Positions 6,068 through 13,952 of a DNA stretch of 23,829 nucleotides are shown here, piece after piece. The position numbers were made by a program, and so were the translations under genes. Source of the DNA: an uncultured Bacilli bacterium (lineage in GTDB: Bacteria; Bacillota_I; Bacilli_A; RF39; UBA660). The first letter of the stretch is position 1. Each line of letters begins with the position of its first letter. The notes beneath the pieces were generated by a model. That model saw only the letters and a list, made by a program, of their open reading frames with translations. It made no database searches and was not told where the DNA came from. Location: positions 1 through 23,829 of the forward strand of contig CALVJU010000029.1 of NCBI GenBank assembly GCA_944332375.1. Direction: 5' to 3'.

Positions 6068-9000
6068 AATCTGTATTTGAAGAATCACTAGAGTCTGTTA
6101 CAACAACTCTTCTAGTAACTGTTTTTGTAGTACCATCATAAGTAACATTGTAAGTAATTGTATAAGTTCCAGCATGTGAGGTAAAGTTATCAAATGTAAC
6201 ATTGCCACCACTACCACCAGATACTGTAATTTCAATTTCTGCTTTATCAGTGACATCTTCACCATCTTCTGTTACTTTAACTGTTTTGTTATATGGTGTA
6301 TTAAGACTAACTGTTTCAGTAGAAGGACCTACTAAACTTACAATGATTTCACCTTGAACATTAGAAACATTGACTGATACTTCAGCTCCTGGAGATTCTG
6401 CAGCTCCAAAATTAGAATAAGCAGATTTTACAACATAAGTTCCAGAATCAGAAGATCTTGCAGTAAATGTAAGACTTGTATTATTGGTAAATTGAATGAG
6501 TCTTAGACTGCCATTCTCTTGTTTTGCGTAGACATTATATCCAAAACTACCTAAGATACTTTGATTCTGTCCTAATCTTGATTGTACATAACTTGCGCGA
6601 TAACCAGAATCGAAGAATACTTTGCTAGCCCAACTTGATAAACTTCCGGAGTCTAGTTCTGTTGGAGTAGAAATACCATTCCATGAAAGTGTTACTGAGT
6701 TTCCTTTGATACTACCTTTTAAGTTAGAAACATCACTCAGTGTAGCAAATCTTGTCGATACTTCTGTTGGTTCTGTACCTTTTTTAAATAGTTCCGTCAT
6801 TCTCATATTTGATGGAGTATTGGCACTTGGTAATTGTACTGGATAAGTTTCTCTTTCTACTTCTACGGATACAACACTACTTGGTTGTTCAAAGTCTTTA
6901 TTTTCTGTGAAGAAGAGACTAGCAACTGCTCTAAATAGGTTTCTATGTCCACCTGTGTTTGTGGTACTTACATAAGTATCATCTTGTTTATCATATCCAT
7001 ACCAAACAGAAATCGCATATTGTGGATTAATTCCATCTACCCATAAGTCATTTACAGCATTAGATGGATATCCTTTGCTTTGAATTGTTTCTTCTGTAAA
7101 GTTTGAAGTACCAGTTTTTGCTCCATAGTGAACACCGTTGATATAAGAAGTACCAATACCATATTCAGCGGCATCATATAAGACATTGCTTGTCATATAA
7201 GCAGTAGAATCACTCATCACTTGTGTTCTTTCTGCATCTACTTCTTCTTCTTTATCGGTATCACGATAAACGATTTTTGTATAAGTGTATGGTTCTGTAT
7301 AATATCCTCCATTTGCAAAGGCTGCATAAGCACCCGCCATAGTAAGAGGAGCTTCTCCATCATAACCACCTAAAGCATGAGATTCATATACTAAACCATT
7401 TTCGACTTGTGGATTTAATCCTAAACTTTCTGCAAAGTTTTTAATATTTTCATTTTCGTTTTGTTGGAACGCTTTTAGTGCTGGAATATTTCTTGATTGT
7501 GCAAGTGCGGTACGTAATGTCATCCAACCTTGATATGTTCTATTCCAGTTTTCGATTCCACCATCCTCATCATCTGTTCCTGAATAAGAGTGTGGTTCAT
7601 CGGCAAATGGAGTAGCAGTAGACCAGTCTAAATATTCAAATCCTGGACCGTAATCATAAATCGGTTTTGCGGTTGAACCAATTTGACGTTTGACAGTTGT
7701 CGCTCGCCCTAATTGCTTTGCACCATTAATATTTCGACCATTACTGATTGCAGTTAAAGCACCTGTATTGACATCGACAACTGCAACAGCACCTTGAACA
7801 ACATCATTTTCCCAATTGAAAGTATTTCCGTTCATAATATCTTCTAGAGCTGCTTGTTTTTCCATATCCATAGTTGTATAAATTTCCATAGAAACGTTAT
7901 ATGGGTTATTACCAGTTCTTTCAGTTACATCTGCAACAACAGCATCGACGAATGATTGATATTTGAATTGATCTGTGTTACTAGAATCTCCAGCAGTACT
8001 TGTTTGTAATAACTTATCAACTGTTAAATTTAAAGCAACTTCATATTCTTTTTCTGTAATATAATTGTGACGTCTCATTAAATATAAAACAGTTTGTCTT
8101 CTTTGTTCTGCTAGATCTGGATTGACATTAGGATCGTAAGATCCAGGTGCTTGGAATAATCCAGCAATTAAAGCAGCTTCTGCTAAGTTAATGTCTTTCG
8201 CACTCTTTCCAAAGTAAGTAAGACATGCGGTTTCAACACCCCAAGCTCCACTTCCTAAATAAGGAGCATTGACATAGAATTCCATAATTTCTTCTTTTGT
8301 ATAGTGTTTTTCAATTTGGAAGATAGACATATAGATATCGGTAAATTTACGTGTGATACTTCGCGTTGTTGAAGTAAAGTGGTTTTTGGCAATTTGCATA
8401 GTCAATGTCGAAGCACCACCAGCATTTTGACCTAATACGGTACCAATACCAGCACGTATGAAACGTGGTAAGTCAAATCCATTATGTTGGAAGAATCTAG
8501 AATCTTCTGTCGCAACAATCGCATCTACTAATACTTCTGGAAGTTGATCATAGGTGATTCGCTCACGGTTTTCACTTCCCAACTTTTTAAATATGGTACC
8601 ATCAGAGCTGTATAGAATCGACGCTTCTTGATGATATAATTGCTCTGTACTAAACTCAGGTGCTTCTTTCACAATGATAAACATGAAAACACCAAAGGCA
8701 ATTAAAAGTAAAACTCCTAAGATCAGTAATACCATTAAGATTTTTTTACCAAATTTCTTCTTTTTCTTTCCATCTTTATTTTTTTCTTTTTCCTTTATTG
8801 AATTACGCGCAGATCTAGTACTCGCAACTGTGGTACCCTTTGTATAGTCTTTGGTTGCTTTACTATGATTCGTTCTCGCGTGTCTTGCTTTCGTCTTTTT
8901 CTTTTCCATCGTAACCTCCATACTTTTATTTATTCCTTGAAATAAATAAGGACTAAATAAGATTCCATCTAATATTGCAATAATGATAAACGCTTTTAGA

Positions 9001-9110
9001 AATCCAATCGCCAATATTCCTACAATCAAAGCCAGAAAACTAACGAATAAAATCGCGATCTCATACTGATGTCTCCCCATGAAATCCATAAATTTATGGA
9101 CTCTGTTCAA
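6066..9110 (-). CDS. ponA: Class A penicillin-binding protein (bifunctional transglycosylase/transpeptidase)
   Basis: This is a 1014-residue peptidoglycan synthase. From the TTG start it has a hydrophobic hairpin (about 19-57), a long Lys/Arg-rich stretch (68-120), a membrane anchor (122-147), and a GT51 transglycosylase with E-D-S-R-F-F (192-197) and GGASTLTMQIAKN (from 221). The transpeptidase shows S-T-A-K (Ser469), SRN (529-531) and KTG (655-657). The secreted C-terminus holds a fibronectin-III-like domain and an Ig-like domain, a common extension of Firmicutes PBP1. TTG 9110 is chosen since AAGAAGGTGATC (9114-9125) precedes it; an ATG at 9137 has no ribosome site. A second in-frame ATG at 8909 has a perfect GGAGG (8915-8919) and would give the usual short N-terminus without the hairpin. 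It overlaps recU by 17 bases, the classic recU-ponA pair. Confidence 0.93.
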   Translation of the reverse strand: MNRVHKFMDFMGRHQYEIAILFVSFLALIVGILAIGFLKAFIIIAILDGILFSPYLFQGINKSMEVTMEKKKTKARHARTNHSKATKDYTKGTTVASTRSARNSIKEKEKNKDGKKKKKFGKKILMVLLILGVLLLIAFGVFMFIIVKEAPEFSTEQLYHQEASILYSSDGTIFKKLGSENRERITYDQLPEVLVDAIVATEDSRFFQHNGFDLPRFIRAGIGTVLGQNAGGASTLTMQIAKNHFTSTTRSITRKFTDIYMSIFQIEKHYTKEEIMEFYVNAPYLGSGAWGVETACLTYFGKSAKDINLAEAALIAGLFQAPGSYDPNVNPDLAEQRRQTVLYLMRRHNYITEKEYEVALNLTVDKLLQTSTAGDSSNTDQFKYQSFVDAVVADVTERTGNNPYNVSMEIYTTMDMEKQAALEDIMNGNTFNWENDVVQGAVAVVDVNTGALTAISNGRNINGAKQLGRATTVKRQIGSTAKPIYDYGPGFEYLDWSTATPFADEPHSYSGTDDEDGGIENWNRTYQGWMTLRTALAQSRNIPALKAFQQNENENIKNFAESLGLNPQVENGLVYESHALGGYDGEAPLTMAGAYAAFANGGYYTEPYTYTKIVYRDTDKEEEVDAERTQVMSDSTAYMTSNVLYDAAEYGIGTSYINGVHYGAKTGTSNFTEETIQSKGYPSNAVNDLWVDGINPQYAISVWYGYDKQDDTYVSTTNTGGHRNLFRAVASLFFTENKDFEQPSSVVSVEVERETYPVQLPSANTPSNMRMTELFKKGTEPTEVSTRFATLSDVSNLKGSIKGNSVTLSWNGISTPTELDSGSLSSWASKVFFDSGYRASYVQSRLGQNQSILGSFGYNVYAKQENGSLRLIQFTNNTSLTFTARSSDSGTYVVKSAYSNFGAAESPGAEVSVNVSNVQGEIIVSLVGPSTETVSLNTPYNKTVKVTEDGEDVTDKAEIEITVSGGSGGNVTFDNFTSHAGTYTITYNVTYDGTTKTVTRRVVVTDSSDSSNTD
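8907..8919 (-). promoter_or_regulatory. Internal ribosome site and alternative ponA start
   Basis: Read on the minus strand, GGAGG (8919-8915) lies 5 bases before an in-frame ATG (8909-8907) that opens M-E-K-K-K-T-K. This is as good as any ribosome site in the window and would give a 947-residue PBP with a single membrane anchor. Confidence 0.55.
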
Positions 9111-9684
9111 TGTGATCACCTTCTTGCGAATATTCATCTAAAACTTTTAAATAGTCTAGACGCGGTGCGTATTTTGTTTCAATTATTTTTCCGTATGTTT
9201 GAAAATAAGAAATCGGAATAGATTTCCTTTTGTTGTTTTCAATGAATGATATCAATTTACTACCATCTAAAAAATATGTCAAATTATAGTGGGTGAAACG
9301 AACAATAATAAATCCAATTCCACCATGTTCCATAATTCTTTTTATGTGTTCAATTTGATGGGTATGAATGTTTGCAAGTGGGAAGAAACTTTTATTTTTC
9401 GTTTCTTTTGCTTCAAAATCAATATATTTTCCTTTATAAACACCATTGTAATCGGTAGTAGATGGTGTTCTGTAATAGGCCTCATTAATTACTGCATCAA
9501 TTCGGGATTTAAAATCTACTTTTACAACAGTAATCGGTGTTGGTTTTTTATAAATGACAGCAATATCATGTACCAAATAATATTGATTTGTCTCGTTAAT
9601 ATCACTTTCTAAACTCATCCCACGGTTTCCGTGCATAATATAAGATTGTTTTGGTTTTGTTCCGTTTGGATAATTCACAAGCAT
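9094..9684 (-). CDS. recU: Holliday junction resolvase RecU
   Basis: This 196-residue protein is RecU, which cuts Holliday junctions during recombination and chromosome segregation. Family blocks are Y-P-N-G near the N-terminus, N-R-G-M-x-L-E-x-D-I-N-E-T-N (20-33), S-T-T-D-Y-N-G-V-Y-K-G (75-85) and Y-I-D-F-E-A-K-E-T (88-95), which supply the metal-binding Asp78, Asp89, Glu91 and Lys93. The length is typical. The ATG at 9684 has GGTGA too close; a GTG two codons later (9678) has the same site at better spacing and matches B. subtilis RecU, which begins M-I-R-Y-P-N-G, so the start may be 9678. It is cotranscribed with ponA, as in most Bacilli. Confidence 0.94.
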   Translation of the reverse strand: MLVNYPNGTKPKQSYIMHGNRGMSLESDINETNQYYLVHDIAVIYKKPTPITVVKVDFKSRIDAVINEAYYRTPSTTDYNGVYKGKYIDFEAKETKNKSFFPLANIHTHQIEHIKRIMEHGGIGFIIVRFTHYNLTYFLDGSKLISFIENNKRKSIPISYFQTYGKIIETKYAPRLDYLKVLDEYSQEGDHIEQSP

Positions 9685-9695
9685 TCACCATTTAT

Positions 9696-9724
9696 ATTAT
9701 ACTATAAAGTGTATTATTTTTCCA
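9696..9724 (-). promoter_or_regulatory. recU-ponA promoter
   Basis: On the minus strand TGGAAA (9724-9719) and TATAAT (9701-9696) are separated by 17 bases. The -10 is perfect, the -35 four of six. Transcription would start about five bases before the recU ATG, giving a very short leader, which favours the GTG start at 9678. Confidence 0.5.
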
Positions 9725-9765
9725 CTAGATTTTATTACTTTTCTTCCGCTTGACAACTGCAATTT

Positions 9766-9795
9766 TTGACTTGGATGTTGAGTACGTGATATAAT
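9766..9795 (+). promoter_or_regulatory. engB promoter with extended -10
   Basis: TTGACT (9766-9771), 18 bases, TATAAT (9790-9795), with TG at 9787-9788 forming the extended -10 TGATATAAT. It is divergent from the recU promoter. Confidence 0.75.
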
Positions 9796-9820
9796 GTGCT
9801 TATGAAATTTGGTGATGAAC

Positions 9821-10408
9821 GTGAAAATAAATAGTGTAAATTTAGAAATATCGGCGGTAAGAAGGAGTCAATATCCGACCGATAATAAGCCTGAATTCTT
9901 ATTAGTAGGGCGTTCTAATGTGGGAAAAAGTAGTTTTATTAATACTTTGATTCATCGTAAAAACTATGCTCGTACTTCTTCTCAACCTGGGAAAACACAA
10001 ACAATTAACTTTTATTTAGTCAATGATGAATTTTATTTGGTGGATGCACCGGGGTACGGATTTGCAAATGTGAGTAAGCAAATGAGAAAGAAGTTTGGAT
10101 TAATGATGGAAGACTATTTAGTCAATCGTCCTAATTTGAAAAATGTATTTATGTTGATTGATTTTCGTCATAAACCAACAAGTGATGATATTATGATGTA
10201 TCAATTTTTAAAGTATTATGATATTCCTGTTACGATTGTCGCAACGAAAGTAGATAAAGTAGGAATTACCAATCGGCAAAAACAGAGAAATTTAATCTTA
10301 GATCAATTAGATTTAGTTGTAGGAGATGACTTTGTCATGTTTTCTAGTGTTACAAAACTAGGAAAAGAAGAAATCTATGATCGAATTGAACGAACTACAG
10401 AAATATAA
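9821..10408 (+). CDS. engB: Ribosome biogenesis GTPase EngB/YsxC
   Basis: This 195-residue TRAFAC-class GTPase helps late assembly of the large ribosomal subunit. Motifs are G1 GRSNVGKS (30-37), the switch region around G-K-T-Q-T-I-N-F (57-64), G3 DAPGYG (75-80) and G4 TKVD (142-145). The GTG at 9821 is chosen since it aligns with the start of B. subtilis YsxC (same distance to the I-S-A-V motif), with GGTGA at 9811-9815; upstream in-frame TTG 9809 and ATG 9815 overlap the ribosome site. The length equals that of B. subtilis YsxC. It has its own strong promoter. Confidence 0.95.
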   Translation: MKINSVNLEISAVRRSQYPTDNKPEFLLVGRSNVGKSSFINTLIHRKNYARTSSQPGKTQTINFYLVNDEFYLVDAPGYGFANVSKQMRKKFGLMMEDYLVNRPNLKNVFMLIDFRHKPTSDDIMMYQFLKYYDIPVTIVATKVDKVGITNRQKQRNLILDQLDLVVGDDFVMFSSVTKLGKEEIYDRIERTTEI

Positions 10409-10454
10409 GGAACAAAAGCATATTCTTATAATAGACTAATACTAGGTGAGTACA

Positions 10455-10940
10455 TTGAAACTGGTATTTCTAGATAAAGAGAATATGTTTCTTTTTTTAA
10501 ATCAAGTAAAATCATCTCCGTTGAATTTTGAGGAAAAAGAAACATTAGAACAACAAGTAAAACAAATATTTTTAAAATTAAAAGAGATCTATCACATTTC
10601 TTTTTGTGGATATTATACAATCTATGCTTATCAAGACCCACTTTATGGTTCTGTTTTAAAAATTCATCACGAAGATATTGATGAATTTGAACTATGTGAT
10701 GAGATTGAAATTTGTTTTCATGTGGAAAAAAATTTTAAAATGTTATATCAAGTGGAGGATCCAATGTTGTTAAGAAAATTTCGCTCTGATATCAGATTAT
10801 ATTATTATCAAAAAACTTTTTATCTAGAACTTATCAAAGAAATGACACAATCACAATTAGGAGAATTATTAGAATATGTTGTTCCACATTTTCAAAATAC
10901 AAAAGAAATTTTAAAATATGGAAAGAGAATCAATTGGTAA
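10455..10940 (+). CDS. Hypothetical protein upstream of der
   Basis: I do not recognise this 161-residue protein. It is predicted to be soluble, with no signal or membrane segment, and mixes helices with a beta-like middle rich in Tyr and His (H-I-S-F-C-G-Y-Y-T-I-Y-A-Y). The TTG at 10455 is favoured because AGGTGA (10444-10449) gives normal spacing; a GTG at 10446 overlaps it. A TATAAT at 10427-10432 may be a promoter -10, though no -35 is evident. The der promoter lies across its last codons, so it sits between two housekeeping GTPase genes but is probably a separate unit. Base composition does not differ obviously from its neighbours. Confidence 0.65.
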   Translation: MKLVFLDKENMFLFLNQVKSSPLNFEEKETLEQQVKQIFLKLKEIYHISFCGYYTIYAYQDPLYGSVLKIHHEDIDEFELCDEIEICFHVEKNFKMLYQVEDPMLLRKFRSDIRLYYYQKTFYLELIKEMTQSQLGELLEYVVPHFQNTKEILKYGKRINW

Positions 10941-10962
10941 AATGGAAAAAACATGATATAAT
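10934..10962 (+). promoter_or_regulatory. der promoter with extended -10
   Basis: TTGGTA (10934-10939), 17 bases, TATAAT (10957-10962), with TG at 10954-10955. The -35 lies in the last codons of the upstream gene. Confidence 0.6.
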
Positions 10963-10987
10963 ACCGGAAGAAAACGAGGGGATACTT

Positions 10988-12301
10988 ATGAGAAAACCAG
11001 TTGTCGCATTGTTAGGAAGACCAAATGTAGGAAAATCTACGTTATTTAATCGTATGGTAGGAAAGAAAATATCAATTATTGAAGATACACCAGGAGTCAC
11101 TAGAGATCGTATTTATGGAACGGTGCAATTTCAAGATTATTCATTTCATTTAATTGATACTGGAGGAATTGATTTATCAGATGCCCACTTTAATGACTCT
11201 ATTAAAATGCAAGCTGAACTTGCCATTGACGAAGCAGATTATATTTTGTTTGTCGTAGATGGAAAAGAAGGTTTGACAACCAATGATTTTGCAGTGAGAG
11301 ATATGTTATTAAAAGCCAAAAAGAAAGTGATTGTTGTCGTTAATAAAATGGATTCAAAACTAGCCAAAGATCATATTTACGATTTCTACGAATTAGGTTT
11401 AGATGATTATATGTTTGTGAGTGGAGAACAAAATGAGGGGATTTATGACTTATTGGAGGAATTAACGAAAGAATTTCCAAAAATAGAAGAAGAGTATGAC
11501 GATGGAACGATTAAATTTTGTGTTATAGGAAGACCGAATGTTGGGAAAAGTAGCTTAGTCAATGCTCTTGTCGGAGAAGAAAGAGTGATTGTATCCGATG
11601 TGGCGGGAACAACGAGAGATGCGATTGATACAACATTCCGTTATCACGATCATGACTATGTTGTCATTGATACAGCGGGAATGAGAAAAAAAGGAAAAGT
11701 ATATGAATCAGTAGAAAAATATAGTTTACTTCGTTCTTTAAAAGCAATTGACCGCAGTGATGTTTGTTTGATTGTTTTAAATGCTGAAGAAGGGGTCATT
11801 GAACACGATAAACATATCGCAGGATATGCTTTAGATGCTGGAAAAGCAGTTATACTAGTTGTGAATAAATGGGATACCGTAGAGGAAAAAGATACGGAAA
11901 TGAAAAAGATGAAAGAATTATTGAAATATGAATTTCAATTTATTACTTATGCTCCAGTTGTGTTCTTGAGTGCCAAGACGAAGAAGAGAATTCATACTTT
12001 GATGCCTGAAATATTAAAAGTATATGAGAATAGTAGAAGAGAAGTTAAGACAAGTGTATTAAATGATGTGATTCGTGATGCTTATGAATTAAATCTTCCA
12101 CCAAGTTACAAGGGGAAAAGATTAAAAATATATTTTTCAAACCAAGTATCTACACAGCCTCCAACATTTAATATTCAAGTAAATAGTAAAGGATTAGTAC
12201 ATTTCTCTTATGAGAGATATTTAGAAAATAAATTACGTGAAGCATTTGATTTTGAGGGAACACCAATTGTAATCCAATTTAAAAATAAAGGAGAACAATA
12301 G
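10988..12301 (+). CDS. der: Ribosome assembly GTPase Der (EngA)
   Basis: This 437-residue protein has two tandem GTPase domains and a C-terminal KH-like domain, the hallmark of Der, which acts in 50S subunit assembly. G1 motifs are GRPNVGKS at residues 10-17 and 181-188; G3 is D-T-G-G in the first domain and D-T-A-G in the second; G4 is NKMD (119-122) and later NKWD. The length equals the family norm. The ATG at 10988 follows GAGGGG (10976-10981). A longer in-frame start at 10934 is rejected since it would place the promoter inside the coding region. A weak hairpin overlaps the stop. Confidence 0.96.
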   Translation: MRKPVVALLGRPNVGKSTLFNRMVGKKISIIEDTPGVTRDRIYGTVQFQDYSFHLIDTGGIDLSDAHFNDSIKMQAELAIDEADYILFVVDGKEGLTTNDFAVRDMLLKAKKKVIVVVNKMDSKLAKDHIYDFYELGLDDYMFVSGEQNEGIYDLLEELTKEFPKIEEEYDDGTIKFCVIGRPNVGKSSLVNALVGEERVIVSDVAGTTRDAIDTTFRYHDHDYVVIDTAGMRKKGKVYESVEKYSLLRSLKAIDRSDVCLIVLNAEEGVIEHDKHIAGYALDAGKAVILVVNKWDTVEEKDTEMKKMKELLKYEFQFITYAPVVFLSAKTKKRIHTLMPEILKVYENSRREVKTSVLNDVIRDAYELNLPPSYKGKRLKIYFSNQVSTQPPTFNIQVNSKGLVHFSYERYLENKLREAFDFEGTPIVIQFKNKGEQ

Positions 12302-12315
12302 TGTTCCTTTGTTTT
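12287..12315 (+). terminator. Weak terminator after der
   Basis: AAAGG and AACA (12287-12297, with a two-base bulge) can pair with TGTTCCTTT (12302-12310), followed by a broken T run. The hairpin contains the der stop codon. The bulge and poor T tract lower confidence. Confidence 0.35.
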
Positions 12316-12327
12316 GCCAAAATTTAG

Positions 12328-12355
12328 AACCCATATCACCCAATCACATATACTA
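12328..12355 (+). promoter_or_regulatory. Possible SigK-type promoter of spoVIF
   Basis: AACC (12328-12331) and CATATACTA (12347-12355) are 15 bases apart, close to the SigK pattern (AC, 16-17, CATAnnnTA). A late mother-cell promoter suits spoVIF. Short degenerate motifs occur by chance in AT-rich DNA. Confidence 0.35.
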
Positions 12356-12378
12356 AAACTAGAAAGAGGGTATGTGTT

Positions 12379-12621
12379 TTGAAATTTACTGATAGTTTTT
12401 TTGACAAGGTGGAAAAGAAGACCAATGTGAAAAAAGATACCATTTTAGATCTTGCGAAAAAGTTACAAGAAAATGATTTAAAAAATGAGGGAACACTGCG
12501 GGAAGTGATTCAAGAATTAGGGAAAATGACAGGGAAAGAAGTATCAAAAGAAAAAGAAGATAAAATTGTGAATGCAGTTGTAAATGATCATGTACCAAAG
12601 GATATGAATCAATTTTTCTAA
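12379..12621 (+). CDS. spoVIF: Stage VI sporulation protein F
   Basis: This 80-residue cytosolic protein matches SpoVIF. It has F-F-D-K-V-E-K-K-T-x-V-K-K-D near the N-terminus, then L-R-E-V-I-Q-E-L-G-K-M-x-x-K-x-V-S-K-E-x-E-D-K-I-V-N-A-V-V-N-D, which closely parallels the Bacillus protein. In B. subtilis it acts in the mother cell and is needed for correct spore-coat assembly and GerE-dependent expression. The start is TTG at 12379 with GAGGG at 12366-12370; nearby ATG and GTG triplets are out of frame and hit stops at once. It lies alone between der and an orphan gene, with its own putative SigK-like promoter. Confidence 0.88.
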   Translation: MKFTDSFFDKVEKKTNVKKDTILDLAKKLQENDLKNEGTLREVIQELGKMTGKEVSKEKEDKIVNAVVNDHVPKDMNQFF

Positions 12622-12653
12622 TTGTTAAGTTTTTGTAAAATGTGATAATTTTC

Positions 12654-12683
12654 TTGTAAATCTCTATCTTTGAATGATAAAAT
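12654..12683 (+). promoter_or_regulatory. Promoter with extended -10 for the orphan gene
   Basis: TTGTAA (12654-12659), 18 bases, TAAAAT (12678-12683), with TG at 12675-12676 making TGATAAAAT. Confidence 0.55.
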
Positions 12684-12707
12684 GAGATAAGGTAGGAGCG
12701 CTGAGAT

Positions 12708-13376
12708 ATGGAAATTACAAGAATACAAGAACAATACAACCATTTGATGAAAGAAGACATTTTAGATGCGGCAATTGGCTTATTAAAATCATTTTCTACA
12801 TTGGAATTACAAGATGTAACAAATCAAATAGAAAATAAATCTCCCATTGCTCTTACGGAAGAAGATAAAACGTTTATTCATCACACACTAGTGAGTCATT
12901 TTAACGATTGGTGTGTTACCAGGAAAGAAGCAGAAGCCAGGAAAACAATTGACGAGATAAAGCCTGTAACTGACCAGATGGAGGGTTTAAAAGAACAAGG
13001 AACAGAAAAAGTAATAAAACGAATTCAAAAAAATTTAATAGCCTTACAGGAATGTATTTATCAATTGTATCAACCGGAGAATACATCTGCGTATAATGAC
13101 TTTACTTCTCGCAGTACAGAGGAAATCATCTCTTACTTTGATCAGAGTGGACGTATTGACTTTTTTCCATTGACAGACTTTAAAAAAGAGATTGAGAAAC
13201 TTTTGGACTCCTATTTATCTAAATTTGATGATTCTTATAACCAAATTTATCGTAACTATTTTTTTGAGTTAGATAAAGAAATTCAAGATTATTTAAAAAA
13301 AAATAAAAAGGGAAGAAAATCAGGTGGGAAGAGAATTCAAAAGGTTTCTCCTAGGAAAACAAATTCAGTCAGTTAA
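12708..13376 (+). CDS. Hypothetical soluble protein at the edge of the surface cluster
   Basis: I do not recognise this 222-residue protein. It is charged and almost wholly helical by composition, has no signal peptide or membrane span, and ends in a very basic tail (about 196-216, rich in Lys, Arg and Gly) that could bind nucleic acid or membrane. TAGGAG at 12693-12698 serves the ATG. It has its own extended -10 promoter and a clear terminator over its stop codon, so it is a single-gene unit, separate from spoVIF and from the operon that starts 60 bases on. Whether it belongs to the surface system cannot be told from position alone. Confidence 0.65.
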   Translation: MEITRIQEQYNHLMKEDILDAAIGLLKSFSTLELQDVTNQIENKSPIALTEEDKTFIHHTLVSHFNDWCVTRKEAEARKTIDEIKPVTDQMEGLKEQGTEKVIKRIQKNLIALQECIYQLYQPENTSAYNDFTSRSTEEIISYFDQSGRIDFFPLTDFKKEIEKLLDSYLSKFDDSYNQIYRNYFFELDKEIQDYLKKNKKGRKSGGKRIQKVSPRKTNSVS

Positions 13377-13388
13377 ATACTGGCTTTT
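13367..13388 (+). terminator. Terminator of the orphan gene
   Basis: AGTCAGT (13367-13373) pairs with ACTGGCT (13379-13385), including one U-G pair, across a 5-base loop; TTT follows. The stop codon lies in the loop. Confidence 0.65.
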
Positions 13389-13391
13389 CCT

Positions 13392-13419
13392 TTGCAAAAG
13401 AAAAGTTTTATGATATGAT
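13392..13419 (+). promoter_or_regulatory. Promoter of the McrB/SipW operon
   Basis: TTGCAA (13392-13397), 16 bases, TATGAT (13414-13419), with TG at 13411-13412 (extended -10). It lies directly after a terminator and is the only clear promoter for the seven-gene operon. Confidence 0.55.
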
Positions 13420-13436
13420 AATAAGGGTGATAGTAG

Positions 13437-13952
13437 ATGAAAGTCATTAGGTATATGCTAATTGGTTGTTATATGGTACTAGTGTTGGTGACAACAATGT
13501 TTCTTTTTACGTTTAATCAATTTTCCAATAGTCAAATTGGAAATACGATTCTTTTTGGTTTAAAAGAGAATGTAGGAATATTTCATCGGGGAGACTTTAT
13601 TATGAGTACCAAACAAATTGATCAGGTGAAAACTGGTGATGAGATTATGTACTATGATACAGTCAATGGAAAGAATCAAGTACAAGTAACAACTGTTGAA
13701 GCTGTTATGAAGACCAATGACAAAGAATATACCTATGTGATTCAGGATGGTTTATTTTTATCCAGTGAATATTTTATTGGTGAAGTGAATCAAATTCATG
13801 CGATTCCATTTCTAGGATATTTATATCTTTTGTTTACAAGTAAATTAGGCTATTTTGTTTTTATTATTTTGCCGATTGTCATCATTTTTATTTTCTTGAT
13901 GAAGAAGTATAGAGGAAGTTATGCGAAAAAAAATAAGAATCAAAAAGCTTAA
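13437..13952 (+). CDS. SipW-like membrane protein lacking signal peptidase catalytic residues
   Basis: This 171-residue protein has the build of a SipW-type (ER-type) signal peptidase: an N-terminal membrane span (about 7-26), an extracellular beta domain, and a C-terminal span (about 136-155) after a P-F-L-G-Y-L-Y segment, as in SipW. It aligns end to end with the intact peptidase at 18512. V-K-T-G-D-E-I-M-Y-Y here matches I-E-I-G-D-D-V-V-Y there, and Y-F-I-G-E-V matches Q-I-Y-G-T-V. The catalytic S-G-S-M is missing (K-E-N-V region, residues 43-46) and T-H-R-V is replaced by V-T-T-V (84-87). It is therefore probably an inactive paralogue, perhaps a substrate-binding or docking partner of the active enzyme. 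It is the first gene of the operon and overlaps the next by 32 bases. The family assignment is by my own alignment. Confidence 0.7.
   Translation: MKVIRYMLIGCYMVLVLVTTMFLFTFNQFSNSQIGNTILFGLKENVGIFHRGDFIMSTKQIDQVKTGDEIMYYDTVNGKNQVQVTTVEAVMKTNDKEYTYVIQDGLFLSSEYFIGEVNQIHAIPFLGYLYLLFTSKLGYFVFIILPIVIIFIFLMKKYRGSYAKKNKNQKA

Noticed and set aside
6622..6846. Plus-strand open frame inside ponA
   Set aside because: It is a shadow of ponA, with no ribosome site and no recognisable protein.
9289..9612. Plus-strand open frame inside recU
   Set aside because: It is a shadow of recU in another frame, with no family features and no promoter.
13437..13952. Treating the SipW-like gene as a decayed pseudogene
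   Set aside because: The frame is intact, has promoter and ribosome site, keeps the fold pattern and is coupled to the next gene; loss is limited to catalytic positions.
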